A DNA stretch of 54,567 bases from a virus. This document shows positions 53,474-54,567 of the stretch, in pieces. The stretch covers positions 1 to 54,567 of the IMG/VR virus record IMGVR_UViG_3300025326_000042; one strand, written 5' to 3'. The position numbers were made by a program, and so were the translations under genes. The notes below the pieces were generated by a model that was given only the letters and a program-made list of their open reading frames with translations, ran no database searches and was not told where the DNA came from. Within the stretch, counting starts at the first letter, position 1. Every line of letters starts with the position of its first letter.

Positions 53474-54567
53474 CTAGCGGCTGCCGGTGAACCGGCGGGG
53501 GAGCCCTGCCAACCGTGACCGAAGCCCCTGCCTCGTTCCGAGATACATGCGTGCGGTCGAGCCACCGGACACTGCGCTCTCCGGGATGCCGGGGTCCTCG
53601 AGCTTCCAGCCGCCCATGCGCCCGGGAGAGAACGCTTGATCGGGCAGCGAGCGTCCAGAGCTTTTCAGCCCCCAACAGAGATACTGCAAGGCGTCGGAGC
53701 CGTGGTCGTTCATCTTGATGACCTTATCGGGGTGCTCTGCGTCCCAGACGTAGGAGTCCTGTTCTTTAGAAAGCTCGGTTAGTCTGCCACGGACGAAGAA
53801 GAGGCGCCCGGTCGCCAGCCGCTCGAAGACTTCCTTGAGTCCCTCTACCACCTCATGGCGCGGGCACGCCGTCATGCGCCATCGCTGATGCACGAACTCG
53901 GCGATGGCTTCGGGCGCAGCCGGGTCGCCCCACGCCATCGTGACCTGCTCTCGATGAGGCGCCTCTCTCGCATTCTGCGCGTTTGTTCGTTCTGTCGCAT
54001 AATACTCGTCGAAGATGTAGAGGATGTCACTGACCGCATCGTGCGCTCCGTAAACCTGGGCGTGTGGGGCATTATAACCAAAGTCGGCGCCCGCGTAGCC
54101 GGGCCACGCTTGCCAACCCTTCGGCATCTGGCTTGTGTTGATCCAGTGATCATCCGTGATCATGGAATACACGAGGCCGGCAGGTCTGTCCCACTCGCCG
54201 AGATAGAACATCCTGAACATCCAAGGTGGCAGCGTTGCACGAGCACGCTCAAACTCTTCTTTCGGGAACTTCGGGTTCTCAATACTGGGGAATGTAATGA
54301 TATCCACGTCGGCGCGACGTGCGGGATTCACGCGCTCGCGCCCATGCGAGTCTTTACTCGTCGGAGGCAAGCGCGTGGCGTCCGAGAGCGCCTTAAGCCA
54401 GCCCAAGACGTAGGGCGTTGTCGTAATCAGGATTCTGCCCGAGTAAAACCGCACGCGGCGCTCGGCGGCTCTGAAGCTCTCTTGCGGGAACTGGCGCTGG
54501 CCCGCCTCGTCCAAGACGGCCCAATGCACGTGGGCGCCCTCGATGGACTCGGGCGTGTCGGCGCTGC
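53474..54567 (-). CDS. terL: Large terminase subunit (N-terminus cut by window edge)
   Basis: The frame is open to the right edge, so the Walker A region is outside the window. HWAVLDEAGQ is the Walker B/catalytic Glu motif, ILITTTPYVLGWLK the coupling motif region, and GYAGADFGYNAPHAQVYGA begins the RNase H-like nuclease, with a later acidic site near DHGSDALQYLCWGLK. An apparent GTG start at 54529 is internal, because upstream in-frame codons (ADTPESIEGAHV) read on sensibly. It packages DNA through the portal encoded downstream. Confidence 0.93.
   Translation of the reverse strand, partial: SADTPESIEGAHVHWAVLDEAGQRQFPQESFRAAERRVRFYSGRILITTTPYVLGWLKALSDATRLPPTSKDSHGRERVNPARRADVDIITFPSIENPKFPKEEFERARATLPPWMFRMFYLGEWDRPAGLVYSMITDDHWINTSQMPKGWQAWPGYAGADFGYNAPHAQVYGAHDAVSDILYIFDEYYATERTNAQNAREAPHREQVTMAWGDPAAPEAIAEFVHQRWRMTACPRHEVVEGLKEVFERLATGRLFFVRGRLTELSKEQDSYVWDAEHPDKVIKMNDHGSDALQYLCWGLKSSGRSLPDQAFSPGRMGGWKLEDPGIPESAVSGGSTARMYLGTRQGLRSRLAGLPRRFTGSR

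Noticed and set aside
1-54567. tRNA genes, CRISPR arrays, insertion sequences, integrase or attachment site
   Set aside because: The few intergenic gaps (all below about 210 nt) show no tRNA-like cloverleaf or spaced repeats, and no transposase or integrase motifs were seen in any frame.

Overview
The window is a 54.6 kb stretch of a tailed double-stranded DNA bacteriophage. It is almost certainly a siphovirus: there is a 1,116-residue tape measure, a frameshifted tail-assembly chaperone pair and a tail-tube-sized protein, and I saw no sheath or contractile baseplate genes. Every gene I can support lies on the minus strand, so transcription runs from right to left. Gene boundaries are extremely tight, with ATGA, TAATG, TGATG and 8-nt stop-start overlaps. 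I saw no integrase, repressor, CRISPR array, tRNA or rRNA, and the host cannot be named from the sequence. Both window edges cut genes: queE on the left and the large terminase on the right.

Layout in the direction of transcription. (1) 54.6-45.6 kb, packaging and head: TerL, zinc and HTH proteins, portal, gp10-like connector, two small zinc-cysteine proteins, an FkbM methyltransferase, a CsrA-like protein, a ChaB/Mu-I-type protease with a nested scaffold start, a decoration protein and the major capsid protein. (2) 45.6-37.1 kb: small virion proteins and head-tail connectors interleaved with a sugar cassette of four glycosyltransferases, a DegT aminotransferase, a GNAT acetyltransferase and a class I methyltransferase. 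(3) 37.1-22.4 kb, tail: tube protein, chaperones with a CCCTTTA slippery site, tape measure, hub, ConA-like protein, two paralogous Asp-box propeller proteins, and fibre or appendage proteins. (4) 22.4-18.1 kb, lysis: several small membrane proteins, an amidase endolysin, a transglycosylase-like protein, an inner-membrane protein and a lipoprotein. (5) 18.1-2.9 kb, DNA modification and replication: QueC, DpdA, sliding clamp, SF2 helicase, MT-A70 methylase, a UDG-PolA fusion interrupted by an intein, a RecB/Cas4-like nuclease, a Sak4-like ATPase, a DUF669-like protein, VRR-NUC and a primase-helicase. (6) 2.8-0 kb: an HNH endonuclease, an HNH-QueD fusion, a nucleoside deoxyribosyltransferase-like protein, a small zinc protein and QueE.

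Two systems stand out. The first is a 7-deazaguanine DNA modification pathway: QueD, QueE and QueC would make preQ0 from host dihydroneopterin triphosphate, since no FolE is visible, and DpdA would exchange it into DNA. The pathway is split across the two ends of the replication region and carries an HNH domain fused to QueD. The second is the sugar synthesis and transfer cassette embedded among head-tail structural genes, which suggests that the virion is glycosylated.

I found four good sigma70-type promoters by eye, near 2.8, 9.85, 21.4 and 53.45 kb. Two of them have a -35 box touching or overlapping the upstream stop codon. There is also a weaker promoter followed by a terminator-like hairpin just ahead of the capsid protease gene.
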